A DNA stretch of 64,000 nt from assembly GCF_019393635.1 (NCBI RefSeq), contig NC_057866.1, positions 226,203,359 through 226,267,358 of the forward strand. The letters are read 5' to 3'. Below the pieces are notes generated by a model. That model worked only from the letters and a program-made list of their open reading frames with translations, ran no database searches and was not told where the DNA came from. Origin of the DNA: Dromiciops gliroides (lineage: Eukaryota; Chordata; Mammalia; Microbiotheria; Microbiotheriidae). Below, one piece after another: positions 1 through 11,254 of the stretch. Position 1 is the first letter of the stretch; every line of letters begins with the position of its first letter. A program made the position numbers and the translations under genes.

Positions 1-1581
1 GAACCTCTATGGCAAATTTGTGGCATAGACAAAGTCAACACTAAAGAACTCCATATTTTCTACCATAATGGTCATTATGACAGCATTAGAAGAATCAATG
101 ATGATTCAGAAACCCCTGCCACTTTGGCATGCAGAGAATTGGGGAACCAGTTTAAAAAATGTGATGTACCCCAAATTCTAGCATTATAAACTTTTACCTT
201 AAACAAGCTTTTCCTCCTACAGGTGAAGAACTTCTCCACCAAGAGCGCATGGCTCTGTCTTCTAGGAAGGGTTATTGAACCTTATTGCTTGATTTATAAG
301 GCAATTAATGAACATATTGAGTCTCACTGTTGTTTTATTTCCTTTTGATAAATTGTTTATCATTTCAAGTATCTGTTATTGTTATTGTACTAGATAGAGA
401 ATTCATGGTCAAGATGATGTGGTTTACTTGCTTAATGAAGATTCTGTAATAATGTTTAATAATATCAGCCATTTACATTCATTTATCATTTGTATGTCAT
501 TGTGACTATGTATACTCTGGGTATGGTTTGGGATTATATATATATATATATATTTCAAGTATATCCTAAGTTATTCAGTGTAGCACACATTTTTACCATC
601 AAATTAATTGTCTTTGGTGAAATTAATACGAGATTTATGATTTATGGAAACTTACCATTTCAGAGACTAATTGCTCTTACAATGAGCTTAATGGAGATGG
701 TTCAACTCCACTTTGCAGGCCCTGGCGAGAATATATGTACAACAGGAGGAGAGACAGGTACATGTAAGATACCCTGATAGAGGCTGAGAGAACAGCCAAA
801 TACATTCAGGAAGTCCATAGTTTGCTTATGAGAGCAGCTATGTAGAGAACAATTGCTGCACATAGTCCAGTTTCTTCCTCTCTCACCCCAAAAATGTTCT
901 GGTGTCATGTTAGCCCTAATGCATGCACCTGGTTTAACTTAACTTGGCTTCTTCACTCAATCTGGTGGCATGATCAGAATCAATCCACCTGAGGCCTAGC
1001 ACAATTATTAGACGTCTATGCACCATGAGATGTGGTATGGCAACCTTTCCATAACATTTTCAGGTGTCATCATGGACACATAACTAAATTTGGCCTTGAT
1101 CCAGACATATAGTGGTAAAAAGTGCTAGTAATATCATAACTGTCTCAATTTTTGTATTGTGTATGGATATGAGTATCCTCCAAAGGGGGGACTCCAATAT
1201 GCTGTATATATATCAAGTTTAAACTTGTTTTGTATAATTTGAAGAACTTTCATTGTTTAATTTGAACATTTTGGGGCAATGCTATGCTAAAGATTAATGA
1301 AAATCCTGCAGTTCCAGAGACAACCAGAATCCAGACCAGAGTCCAGTTCCCCTGATGACATCTTAACCCTCCTTCGAAGATGAGATTTTAAGGACTTTAA
1401 ATAGACATTTTTGTTTTTCCTTCTGTTACTATATACATCATCTGTAATATGTATTTTCCCTTTCCTATATTGTTATTAGTATATTGTTTGTTAGCATTGG
1501 TTATGATATTCTGTTATTTTAAAAAATTTATCTATTGTTTATTGTTCCATCAAGGAAACACCCCATGTTTCTTGATGAAAC
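1..1581 (+). mobile_element. Endogenous retrovirus, degenerate 3' internal region
   Basis: This is assigned to a provirus only because it leads without a break into a polypurine tract and an LTR at 1582-2141. I see no reading frame of useful length and no recognisable Env or Pol motif, so the internal region is either decayed or a non-coding spacer. A and T are enriched between about 1380 and 1560. Just before the tract the GTTTCTTGATGAAAC stretch forms a short inverted repeat. The 5' part of the provirus and its 5' LTR would lie before base 1. The left limit is not defined, and the first few hundred bases could belong to something else. Confidence 0.5.
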
Positions 1582-1592
1582 AAAGGGGGGAG
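1582..1592 (+). other. Retroviral polypurine tract
   Basis: The run AAAGGGGGGAG sits directly before the TG that opens the LTR, as expected for the plus-strand primer of reverse transcription. Its position fixes the provirus in plus orientation and this LTR as the 3' one. Confidence 0.75.
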
Positions 1593-2141
1593 TGTAAAGA
1601 ATTAATTGTTATTTGAGGTTTTTATGCCTTGGCGCACACTGGCCTGGGGCTCTGCAAACTGCACAGTGCTCCACCCACTGGTTGTAGCCATTGCCAGGGC
1701 TCTGGCACCTCACATCATCACCACTCGCCGACGCCTACATGGGCCTAGAAAAATTATAATGATTGGAAGCCTAGTGAGGACAGTCATGTGACTGTCAGAG
1801 CAGCCATCCCATTGGCTGGGACTGTGTGGGGGTGTTTCTAGGTTTGGGGGAGGAGAATTGGGCATTCTAGGGGGAAGCTGGAAAGCGACAGGCGTTCTGC
1901 TGCATATTTTCAGCTGAATCCTGGGCAGTGGTATTTTTTCAGGTATTATAATTTCCCTTTCCCCATTTTGTTTCCTTTCCCTTGATCCTACTGATCCTGT
2001 TTGTGTGGCTTTTTTTTTAAGTTCGTTCTTGTTAAAATAAATCTTGTTCTGTTTTGAGGGAGGCTGCCGGTCTCCTTCCTTGCTCCAATATTGCGGCAAG
2101 CCACTTAGCTAGTACTCCCCAATTAAAAATTGGTCCCCACA
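1593..2141 (+). mobile_element. 3' LTR of an endogenous retrovirus
   Basis: A 549-bp unit opens with TGTAAAG and closes with CCCCACA, giving the TG...CA ends of an LTR. An AATAAA polyadenylation signal lies at 2036-2041, leaving about 100 bp of R/U5. Immediately after it the sequence becomes RTE LINE coding sequence, so the provirus inserted into an RTE element. The matching 5' LTR and upstream target duplication are outside the window, so the duplication cannot be checked. The termini and internal sequence differ from the other LTRs here (2421-2839, 30634-31165, 31556-32330, 52349-52976). Confidence 0.75.
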
Positions 2142-2420
2142 GTAGTCATCTACCCAAGAGCCAGTGTGGCTTCAGAAATAGCCAAGGAACACTGGGCATA
2201 GTGTTTGCTGCCCAACAACTCCAGGAGAAGTGCAAGGAGCAGAAGAACAGAGGTCTGTATACAACATTCACCAACTTGACCAAGTTCTTTGATACTGTCA
2301 TTCATGAGAGTTTGTGGAAGATCATGGAGAAATTTGGTTGCCCAGAGTTCATCAGTAGTGTACATCAGTTCCACAACAGCATGCTTGCACAGGTTCTGAA
2401 TAAAGTGTAAGGTTGCTATC
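2142..2420 (+). mobile_element. RTE (BovB-like) LINE, reverse transcriptase fragment 1
   Basis: The translated frame reads LPKSQCGFRNSQGT, then FAAQQLQEKC, then FTNLTKFFDTV and ESLWKIMEKFGCP. This is the RT block of RTE-clade LINEs, with the usual LTKAFDTV motif changed to LTKFFDTV. The frame ends with a stop at 2408. The same element resumes at 2840 and 4212, so a provirus, a solo LTR and an L1 have all landed in one RTE copy. It has no coding potential now. Confidence 0.75.
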
Positions 2421-2839
2421 TGTAATGGGGTAAAAATCTAGCTAGATTGTCTAAAAATCTAATGAGTGGTCACCATAAATTATAAGCTTTAGCAAGAGTT
2501 TAGACTTTTAAGTATTTATTAAGGAGCATAAGAATTTAATGATCACAGAGAATGGTAAAAATCTAACTATTTCTAAGAGACCCCAGCATCCAACCTGCCA
2601 TAGCAAGATCAGGAACCAAAAGGCAAATGCTTCGTTTCTCCTCCCAGAGGCCTCTCGTAAAACAGGAAAAAGGGTTGTACACATACACACACAGCTCCAA
2701 GCTAATTGGCTCATAGCTTTGATCAACAGTACCAACGAGAAAACGTCACTTCCTCATGCCAAGGCCACATGGGCTATGTCCCCAGGCCAGAGTTCACAAA
2801 ATGTCCCTCCCAGCAGGGGGTGTTATTCCAACTCTCACA
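2421..2839 (-). mobile_element. Solo LTR inserted in the RTE element (minus)
   Basis: RTE coding homology breaks off around 2410-2420 and resumes at about 2840 (frame ...VLAPMLFSMM). The inserted 419 bp begin TGTAATGG and end TCTCACA. On the minus strand an AATAAA signal lies at about 2513. Its AAGCTTTAGCA...TATTTATTAA block resembles the LTR at 30634-31165, so both seem to be one family in the same orientation. I could not confirm a target site duplication, so the ends are approximate by a few bases. Confidence 0.55.
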
Positions 2840-2907
2840 CTTTCCCAGTCATGAGTTGAGTGAAGTAGGGCTATGTGCTTGCTCCCATGCTGTTTAGCAT
2901 GATGTCA
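2840..2907 (+). mobile_element. RTE LINE, reverse transcriptase fragment 2
   Basis: A short continuation of the RTE reverse transcriptase between two insertions. The frame gives VK*GYVLAPMLFSMM, the RTE equivalent of the conserved GVKQGCVLAP-LFS block, with a stop replacing the Gln codon. Confidence 0.65.
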
Positions 2908-4211
2908 TATACCAAGATAAGCTCAAAATAAGTATATGATTTAGACAAAAAGGCTGATATCATAAGCAAATTAGGAGAGGAAGGAATAGTTTACCTGTCA
3001 GATCTATGGAGAAGAGAAGAATTTATGGCCAAACAAAAGATAGAGAGAATTACAAAATGTAAAATGGATAATTTTGGTTTTGCACAGAGAAAACCAAGAT
3101 TAGTAGGAAAGCTGAAAGGGGGGAAATAATCTTTATAGCAAATGTCTCTGATAAAAGCTTCATTTCTCAAATATATAGAGATCTGAGTCAAATTTATAAG
3201 AATATGAATAATTACCCAAATGATAAATGGTCAAAGGAAATGCAGTTTTCAGATAAAGAAATCAAAACTGCCTATAGCTATACAGCTATATAAAAAAATG
3301 TTAAAAAAAATGTTCTAAATCCCTATCGATTAGAGAAATGCAAATTAAAACATCTCTGAAGCTTACACCTATCGGATTGGCTAATATGACAGAAAAGGGA
3401 AATGATCAGTGTTGGAGGGATGTGGGAAAATTGGGACTCTTATTCACTATTGCTAGAGTTGCAAACTGATCCAACCATTCTGGAGAGTAATTTGGAACCA
3501 AATTTTTTCAAAGGGCAAACAAACTGCATGTACCCTTTGATCCAGCAATACTGCTATTAGCTCTATATCCCAAAGAGATCATAAAAAGTGGAAAAGGACC
3601 TACATGTACAAAAATATTTATAGCATCTCTCTTTGTGGTGGCAAAGAATTGGAAATGGAGAGGATGCCCATCAACTGGGGAATGGCTGAACAGATTGGAG
3701 TATATGAATGTAATGAAATACTTTTATGCTGTAAGAAATAACAAGCAGGAAGATTTCAGAAAAACCTGGAAAGACTTACATGCACTGATGCAAAGTGAAG
3801 AGCAGAAACAGGAGAACATTGTACACAGTAAAAGCAACATTTTACAATGATCAGCTACAAACGACTTAGCTCTTCTCAGCAATACAATGATCCAAGACAA
3901 TTCCAAAGGATTTATGATGGAAAATGCTGTTCACATCCAGAGAAAAAAATGATGGAGTCTGAATGTAGATAAAAACATATGATTTTCATTTTCTTTATAT
4001 TTTATGTCTTTTTCTTTTAGTCTGTTTCTTCTTTTACAATATGACTAATATGGAAATATACTTTACATGATTGCACATATATAACCTATATCAAATTGCT
4101 TACTATCTTAGGGAGAGGGAAGGAAGTAGAAAATTTGGAACTCAAAATTTCAAATGAATGCTAAAATTTGTCTTTATATGTAATTAGAAAAAATAAAAGA
4201 CTATTTTTTAA
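2908..4211 (+). mobile_element. 5'-truncated L1, ORF2 C-terminus and 3' UTR
   Basis: The first 350 bp resemble the C-terminal part of L1 ORF2 ([22 protein letters not shown], shifted frames and stops), the same segment found near 47760 in the long L1 copy. It then continues through the L1 3' region (CTGGGGAATGGCTGAACA near 3676, ATGATCCAAGACAATTCC near 3888) to an A-rich tail about 4185-4211. It lies inside the RTE element and splits fragments 2 and 3. It is not functional. Confidence 0.8.
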
Positions 4212-5310
4212 AAGCTTTATGTTTACCACAATGTTTTCAAACACCTTCAATGGGGATGAAAAAAGCAGCAATTTACTACACTGACAGTAAATTACTTTTA
4301 CTTGAAAAGGCTACAAGCCAATACTAAAGTGGAAGGATAATTGGGGTGAGACTTTTTGTTCAGAGATGATTGTGCACTCAATGCAGCCACTGAGGCTGAG
4401 ATGCAGAAAAAATTGGATCAATTTTTTGTTGCTTGTGCTAATTTTGGCCTGACATTGGCACCAAGAAAACAGAAGTTCTCCACCAGCCAACACCACCCTA
4501 TCCATACATGGAACCATCGGTTACAATAAATAGAGTAATTTTTGATACCGTGGAAACATTCACTTACCTTACTTTCTAGGGATGTATAAATAGATGATGA
4601 GGTTGATGCACACATGACCAGAGCTAGCTCAATGTTTGGGAGGTTCTGAAAGAAAGTGTGTGAGAGAAGAGGCATTCGGCTGCTTATCAAACTGAGCTGT
4701 TGTGCTGGCCTCATTGTTATATGCCTGTGAAACCTGGAGTACTATACCAGCACCATGCCAGAAAATTGAACCACTTCCATTTGAATTATCTTAGGAAGAT
4801 TCTGAAGATCACTTAGCAAAACAAGGTATCAGACCCTGAGGTCCTCTCTCAAGCTGAACTGCCAAGTATTTAAACTCTATTGCAGAGAGTATGATTCCCA
4901 GGGGGCTGGCCACATTGTCTGAAAGTCAAATGTGAGTTTACCTAAAAGCCTGTTTTATGGAGAACTCACACAAGAAAAGTGTCCACATGTAGGTCAGAAG
5001 AAATGATACAAGGACACTCTCAAGGTCTCTGAAAAACTTTAGTATTAGGAGACATGGGAAATATGGGCACAGCATGGCATGGCTGCATCAAAGAAAGCAC
5101 TGAGCAAAGCAGAATTGCAGTAGCTCAAAAAAATATGAGATGTGCAAATCTAAACACATCTCCATCCCAAACGTTCAAACACACCATTTGTGCAAACCTG
5201 TGGTAGAACCTTCCAAACTCATATTGGTCTGATCAGCCACAGTCAAAGACACTTTACTTTGACCTCAACATCATGTCATTTTGGTCCTCTTCAAGTAGAA
5301 TGATCAACAG
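4212..5310 (+). mobile_element. RTE LINE, reverse transcriptase C-terminus and 3' end
   Basis: RTE homology resumes with the FS...F-EDE part of RT. The catalytic FADDCAL block is eroded, and the TEAEMQKKLDQFF-like, FTYL and LYACETW stretches follow in broken frames. The 3' end (about 5200-5310) contains the TGATCAGCCACAGTC and CATTTTGGTCCTCTTC motifs, which recur inverted at 20350-20675. Numerous stops and frameshifts make it a relic. Confidence 0.7.
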
Positions 5311-5324
5311 CATGTCTAGAGATC

Positions 5325-5390
5325 TTGTTGGTATAATACCAAATAGCTTTCCAAAATTGTTGGACCAATTCACAGACCATCAGTGATCAT
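5325..5390 (-). mobile_element. L1 scrap
   Basis: The stretch ACCAAATAGCTTTCCAAAAT followed by TTGGACCAATTCACAG matches the antisense of the L1 3' region seen at 13640-13700. Only about 65 bp are recognisable. Confidence 0.45.
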
Positions 5391-6599
5391 GGAAAAAGTC
5401 ATAGGGAACAGGAAAGGTACCACAGGATACTATATGGATAAATATTGCTATAATTTTTTAAAAAGAGAAGACCAACTTTTCAAACTTGTAGGGGTTAACT
5501 TTGATTTTTGGCAAAATTTAAAACGTATTATGAAAGGTATGCTCTGTGAGTGCTTAGGAGGGTGATCACAAGAAGCAGTATGAGTTAATGACAAATAGTA
5601 TGTGCCATGTTAATCTATTTTCCATTTTTGGACAGGGTTTTTAGACTGGTAGATCAGTACGCCATCAACATATGGTTAGAGGTGAGCCTGATGCCAGCAC
5701 TCTATTAGTTCCAGCTTGATGTAGGAACGAGACACTCTGTTATTGAACAGTTAACAGAAGGTTTACTTGGCCCAATCATAGCTAGAATATGAAACTGGGA
5801 GACAGTTTCTATAGATGGGATCTAGGAAGGAGCCTTGTTTCCAAATGAAAAGGCAACTTGCCCACAGTCATACAGATAGACCCCAGTGATTCAGTCGGGC
5901 AGGCTGTGGTGACTCACATGGTCATCTACCTCTTCTGAAGGACAATAACATCTTCCTCCATCCTGGGTCAGACGTTTTATGCCACTGGGTAACTGGGAGG
6001 CCACCTCAACACAGACTGCCAGGAAGCTGTTTAAAGCATAGTTTGAACCTTTCTCCACCCCAAGGCTAATAAATTCCTGCCTTTGTTGTCTTTTGGGGAA
6101 CATATAGAAAAAAATTTTTTTAGGAAAATATAGAAAATATAGGGTGGAGCATGGAAGAGACAAAGCAGGGGACTCTGATAGATGTTGGTCCTATATTTCA
6201 GCAAAGCATTGTAGAAAGTCATGATTAAGACAAGATGGAAACTGCTGTTAGTTATGTTTCATGTAATGAGATTGTATTTTTCCAGCAGAGGATGTCTTCC
6301 ATGAATATGACCCTGAGAATACATTTCTAGGGTTTTATCATTATGGGCTTTGTTTGCCTGGTGTCTTCCTATGGTGCCATAGGAGGCAGAAAATATAAGG
6401 GGGAGCAAAGCCTGGCTCTTTTGAAATGCCACCTACCATCAGCCACCATCGGGGAGAAACAGTGGGAAGATGGACTTTCAGCTGGCCCATATGTAAAAGC
6501 CTTTTAAATTGGCCATTCAGAGTTACCAGACTTTTCCTTCTGTCTAATACCCATTGCTATATTGGAGGAAGACTGGGAAGATAAATACATTCAGATGGC
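5391..6599. other. No gene recognised
   Basis: Small open frames here (90 aa at most) show no domain, codon bias or splice context that I trust. A short MIR-like scrap may lie near 5840-5890 (CAACTTGCCCACAGTCATACAG). Otherwise I see nothing assignable. Confidence 0.4.
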
Positions 6600-7055
6600 A
6601 CAGAATTAGGACCAGCTACCTTCTCTTTTCAAGAGGCAGTGAGGTACAGTGAAAAGAGAGAGGAATTTGGAAACAGAATCACATCTAATATTTGGAGCTG
6701 GAAAGAGCCTAGTCAAAGCCCCTCATTTTATGCTTTTTTTTTTTTTTGGCAGGGCAACTGGGGCCAAGTGACTTGCCCAGGGTCACACAGCTAGTAAGTG
6801 TTAAGTGCCTGAGGCCGGATTTGAACTCAGGTACTCCTGAATCCAGGGCCGGTGCTTTATCCACTGCTCCACCTAGCTGCCCCCATTTTATGCTTGAAGA
6901 AACAGGTCTAGAGAATCAACTTGCCCAAGGTCATATAGATAGAGCCCAAGTCTAAATCCCACTTTTCTATTACCTGTGTGATCTTGGGCAAGCTCTCTGG
7001 GCTTCATACATAAAATGGATTGAGCTAAATAGTCTCTAAGGTCCCTTTCAGCTCT
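6600..7055 (+). mobile_element. Old MIR/L3-type relic hosting a SINE
   Basis: Both flanks of the SINE at 6736-6883 look like ancient repeat: GGAGCTGGAAAGAGCC before it, and AACTTGCCCAAGGTCAT then TGTGTGATCTTGGGCAAGC after it. Family and exact limits are uncertain; two old elements may be juxtaposed. Confidence 0.45.
6736..6883 (-). mobile_element. WSINE1-like SINE
   Basis: Inverted copy: poly-T, then the antisense SINE body ending CACCTAGCTGCCCC. A perfect 12-bp target duplication CATTTTATGCTT flanks it (6724-6735 and 6884-6895), so insertion was by L1-type target-primed reverse transcription. Confidence 0.95.
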
Positions 7056-7070
7056 AAAAGTTACATGTGT

Positions 7071-7231
7071 GGGGCAGCTAGGTGGTGCAGTGGATAGAGC
7101 ACCGGCCCTGGATTCAGGAGGACCTGAATTGAAATTTGGCCTCAGACACTTGACACTTACCAGCTGTGTGACCCTGGGCAAGTCACTTAACCCCAATTGC
7201 CTCACCAAAAAAAAATAATAATAATAAAAAT
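7071..7231 (+). mobile_element. WSINE1-like SINE
   Basis: Complete copy starting GGGGCAGCTAGGTGGTGCAG with an A-rich tail (AATAATAAT). A perfect 15-bp target duplication AAAAGTTACATGTGT lies at 7056-7070 and 7232-7246. Confidence 0.95.
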
Positions 7232-7246
7232 AAAAGTTACATGTGT

Positions 7247-8345
7247 TTGTGTGTACTCAAGAAGGCATAATGTGAGAGAGAGGGAAAGAGGAAAGAAGGA
7301 AGATAAGAAGGAAAGAAGAAAAAGATAGAGGTGATAGAAAAAGTGTCAGAGGTCATAGGTTCAGTCTTGCTTCTTTCTGATATTTAATAGAAGTCTCTGA
7401 ATTTCTCAGTCTCAGTTCCTTTATCTGAAAAAATGAGAGGGCTGGACTCTAAGTTATGACCAGGACCCATCTGCCATGACAACCCCCCTAACCCAGGTTG
7501 TGACCCCAAGAGGAAGAGTTAGGTTTTTCCCATCCTCCACCCTCAGCTGTTATGCTGACCATTCCATGGTACCTTTCCTGCATTTCAAATGTTAATGAAT
7601 TAAAGTTCTGTGGGCATTGTTGTGTGCCCGAGTGAGTGCCACGTTTTATGTCATCTGAGAGACTGTTTCAGATAGTCTCCTTCAATGATCCATGAAGATG
7701 TGCCTGGAGATAAGTAGATGCATCTCTTAAATAAAATAAACACATGTTACATTCTTGAGGCAAGCTTCAGCCAGAAACTAGAGAAAGAAATTGAATAGGA
7801 TTCAGAGGAAAAACAACCTTCAGGATGAATGGTAGTGTGCCCTGTGTGCCTATCAAAAAATGATAGGTGGCATTGCTTCAGGTTCTTTTCAAGGAGTTTA
7901 AATAATCTGGGGCAAGGACAGGAGAAATGACATTCTTTGACATTGCAGGCTCCAAGGCAATTTTCCAAATGCCGGATATTGGATCCTGTGTGAGTTCACT
8001 TCATCTATATTCTTGCCATGGGAGGGAGGTGGATTCATTTTTCTGATGGGCCAGTTCTGGCTCTAATACTAGGCACTCAATCTTACGTTCGTGCTAGCCC
8101 TTTTCATGAAATCTATCCACTGTTCTCGGTTCCAGGAACCACAGTTGTGTAATTTGAACACCTGTGCAAACTGAGAGACTGGTTTGGAGTTTTCTTTATT
8201 TTCTTTCTCATTGTAAATGAGATAATTGATTGCCTCATTTGCTTAGGAAAAGAATCACCCACTGACCCCAAGGAAAGTACACATATATTTAGTGGCTACT
8301 GCATTAGGAGCAGAAGTTAAAGAAAATATAACAAATAAGGCCCTT

Positions 8346-8347
<2 letters not shown>
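7247..8347. other. No gene recognised; GA-rich patch and MIR scrap
   Basis: A purine-rich patch (GAGAGAGAGGGAAAGAGGAAAG) occupies about 7273-7330. A MIR-like scrap follows near 7340-7470 (AGTCTCTGAATTTCTCAGTC). The rest shows no coding or RNA signal that I can identify. Confidence 0.4.

Positions 8348-8389
<42 letters not shown>
8348..8389. repeat. (TA)n microsatellite
   Basis: Uninterrupted TA dinucleotides over about 42 bp. Confidence 0.95.
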
Positions 8390-8392
<3 letters not shown>

Positions 8393-8639
8393 AGAATATA
8401 AAGATTGGCCCTTCCCTCCACGTGTTTAGTGACATGAAAAGGAATGTGAATGTTATATTCTTTTCATGGATTGAAGTAGAAAATTTTTATTTTCCTATGC
8501 TCATATTTGTGAAGCAAGCTTCAGATAAAGGAGAGTACATTTGGTCATACCAACTGTTTAAACTATGTTTATTCCTTATTCAAAGATCTCCTGAGACTTA
8601 AGGAACCCAAAATGCCCTAAAAAATTTCAATATTTGCAA

Positions 8640-8935
8640 AACCAAGTGAGCTCTCAAACTTGTGACACAAACGCTCCAAAAAACATCCAAATAATGCCAT
8701 AGCATTAGGATAATGCCTGGAGCAGCAAAACTCACAGAAGAATGTGCTGAAATCATCTTCTAACCAAGAACATCTTGGAAGGTCAGAAGGAGGGAGCTGC
8801 TGTGTTGATACAGGAGTTGAGCCCAACCCCACAGTCACCCTGACACAGATCCAGTCCCAGAGAAGGAGACCCCCAGAGCCTCTGAATCAGCTGAAGTGCC
8901 AGTGTCATCTGGAACTAAGCTCACTTGCTATAGAC
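8640..8935 (+). mobile_element. L1 5' UTR fragment
   Basis: The segment matches the 5' UTR of the element at 39625-42659 nearly line by line (GCAGCAAAACTCACAGAAGA, then GAGGGAGCTGCTGTG, then CCCCACAGTCACCCTGACAC). The start with the AAGATGGC motif and everything 3' of the UTR are missing, so this is a truncated or rearranged scrap without ORF1. Confidence 0.8.
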
Positions 8936-10062
8936 ACATGAGAGGTCACCATCAGTTTTAGATTGCCTGTTGGACTTGAAGAAACTTATTTTGATAATCA
9001 TTGGCTACCTTTGTATGTTATACATTCTATATGTATGTATATACATATCCATTTACATGTATATAATGTATGCATGGGCATTATGTAGAGAGAATAATGT
9101 GCTTCATGTGAAGCCAGAGTCCCAGATCCAAGAGTCTCTGGACACTTAACACCTGTGAGGTAGCTGGTGTTACCATGTGTAAATTACTAAACCTTTATAA
9201 GACTCCATTTTTTCCTCTGTAAAATAGTGTTGCTATATGAGGGAATGTAAGTAGATCACTTGGCACACCTTAGAGAGTTACAGAAATGCTATCTACCATT
9301 TTTATACATAGGGTCACCAATTTTGAGAATAGGATCTTTGTAAAATAATTACATAATGTTGGAGAAGTACCTTGAACCCAAATTATGGAGAACAACTGGG
9401 GCTAGGCTAAGGACATTAGAGATTATTCTTTAACAACCCACCTACTCACAGCAGCCCTGTGAGGTACATAGTTCCAAAATAATTTCCATTTTACAGATGA
9501 GGAAATTAAGACTCTGAGAGGTTAAGTGATTCACCACAGACACACTATAAGTCACAGAGCCTTCTGACTATATAGTTCCATCACTCTTTTCATGCTGTCC
9601 CTAGGAAATGGAGACTCACAGAAGGGTTTTAAGCAGCACCATGAAGCATATAAAGAGATCTGTTAGGAATAGTCATTGGGCATGGGTATAAAGAGGACAG
9701 AAGGAGAGAAAAAATAGATCATGGAAATTAGAAGCAAATTACAAATTAGGAGGTGATTTAGAACCTGAATTAATGTGATACTCTTATGTGATATCAGGTA
9801 TGGAAGAGAAGAAATTCATTTAGGAGCTTTACAAAAGAAGAACTGGAAGGATAGAATCAGTGAGTAGATTGAAGGAACAACAGCAGAGGGGGAGTCAAGG
9901 ATGACTCCAAGAGTTCTAGGCTGGGTGTGGGGAGAAACAATGGCATCATTGATAGGAAGAGGGAAGTCTGGAAGGGGGAGGGGCAGAAAGGGGAAATAAA
10001 GATTACGATTTAGTCTTATTCATTTAGATGCAATGGCAGGCCATCCAAATGGAAACACTGAG
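8936..10062. other. Intergenic; old interspersed repeats
   Basis: MIR-like sequence is recognisable at about 9110-9300 and, inverted, at 9440-9600 (TTTTACAGATGAGGAAATTA). From about 9600 to 10020 the text resembles a middle-repetitive mammalian element (GGAGTCAAGGATGACTCCAA) also seen near 21700. No gene is supported. Confidence 0.4.
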
Positions 10063-10202
10063 CAAGGAGTTAGAATTGGAACTGGCCTTGTGACTGTCAA
10101 GAAGGCCATTTTAATCTGGAATTATGACTGATCAAGGAGTTAGAATTGGAACTGGCCTTGTGACTGTCAAGAAGGTCATTTTAATCTGGAATTATGACTG
10201 AT
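10063..10202 (+). repeat. 70-bp direct tandem duplication, two copies
   Basis: Copy 1 is 10063-10132 and copy 2 is 10133-10202. Both open CAAGGAGTTAGAATTGGAAC and close TTATGACTGAT. By eye they differ at one base (GAAGGCCATT versus GAAGGTCATT). Such identity against strongly diverged surroundings means the duplication is recent. Confidence 0.95.
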
Positions 10203-10793
10203 CTCGGATTTCTTAAAAGAGAGAGAAAATGGGTCAGAGTGACATTACAGGTTTTTAACGAGTTTTTAGAAAAAAATAGTACACTACATACATTTAAGTT
10301 TACCTTTTCTTTTATCTACCTTTTAGCATTATTTGATGTCATAGCTAATGAAGTGAGTGATTTTGAAATTTGGATAAATGCATCTTTGATATAAGTAATA
10401 CTCATGTATCAAACAAAGCAGAGCCAGCAATGTGTTGCTGGTGGCAGAAAAAAGGAGAAAGGAAAACTTCTATAGAAGAGCTGACGTGCCTCTTTGTATT
10501 TCTGGGACTCAACATAGCACAGGACCCTTTCGGGACCTGTCACTCCCCTTCAGGCCTTGCCTAGATCTACCCACAATAACAGCAACATTACAGCATAAAG
10601 CATTAGCACTTTATGAGCGGCCTCCATAAAACTAATCAATAGGAGCACAACCATTCTGACCAAAAAGAAGCAGCTGCTAGAGCTGCTGATGGCCAGACCC
10701 AGGGAAAAATTAAACTATGACAGGGAGAGAGAAGGGGACTGTTAGAAAGAACAAATTTTTGGACTGTTTACTTTGAATTGTAATTCCCAGGAT
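10203..10793. other. No gene recognised
   Basis: Open frames of 64-66 aa occur but have no recognisable domain or context. I see no repeat family here either. Confidence 0.4.
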
Positions 10794-10960
10794 CACAGAA
10801 TTTAAGAGTTGGAGGGGACCTTGGCAACCATCTAGACTAATGCATACACAAGAGAAGTCTTTAATATAATATGCCTACCGAGGTTGTCTGGTCTCTACTC
10901 AAAGGCCTTCAAGGAGAGAAACCACACCTCCAAAAGAAGCCTTTCCCCTTTTTAAATTTT
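10794..10960 (-). mobile_element. L3/CR1 LINE 3' end
   Basis: On the plus strand ATCACAGAATTTAAGAGTTGG then AGGGGACCTTGGCAACCATC is the antisense of the CR1/L3 3' terminus, which typically ends in an ATTCTATGAT-type motif. It is old and strongly diverged. Confidence 0.65.
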
Positions 10961-11254
10961 TCATTCATTTATATTGGGGGGAGGGGAGGTTTCAGGTTTA
11001 AAAAACTTTTTTTTTCATTTTTACATGTTCGGTTTTATTGATATATTTTCTACTCTATATTTACAGATTACTTCTGCCTTGTGAGATAACAAAGTAAACA
11101 GTTTAATATAATGACCTTGTCTGAAATTCATGGAACATTTCATATCTATAGCACATTGTACCTCTCTAAAAAAAAATTAACAGGAATCTAGTTTTTTCTC
11201 CCTCTCATTCTCTGTTGGAAAAAGATATTTCTTATAATAAATAAACATTTGTAT

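Noticed and set aside
2054..2410. 118-codon plus-strand frame as a host gene
   Set aside because: The C-terminal part is RTE reverse transcriptase and the N-terminal part is LTR U5 read through the junction.
6746..6955. Recurring peptide QLGLSDLPRVTQLVSVKCLRP and its antisense counterpart in many frames
   Set aside because: This is the conceptual translation of the WSINE1-like SINE in either orientation. It recurs at every copy and is not a gene family.
10063..10202. CRISPR-like array
   Set aside because: Only two adjacent 70-bp copies with no spacer, in a vertebrate genome; it is a simple tandem duplication.
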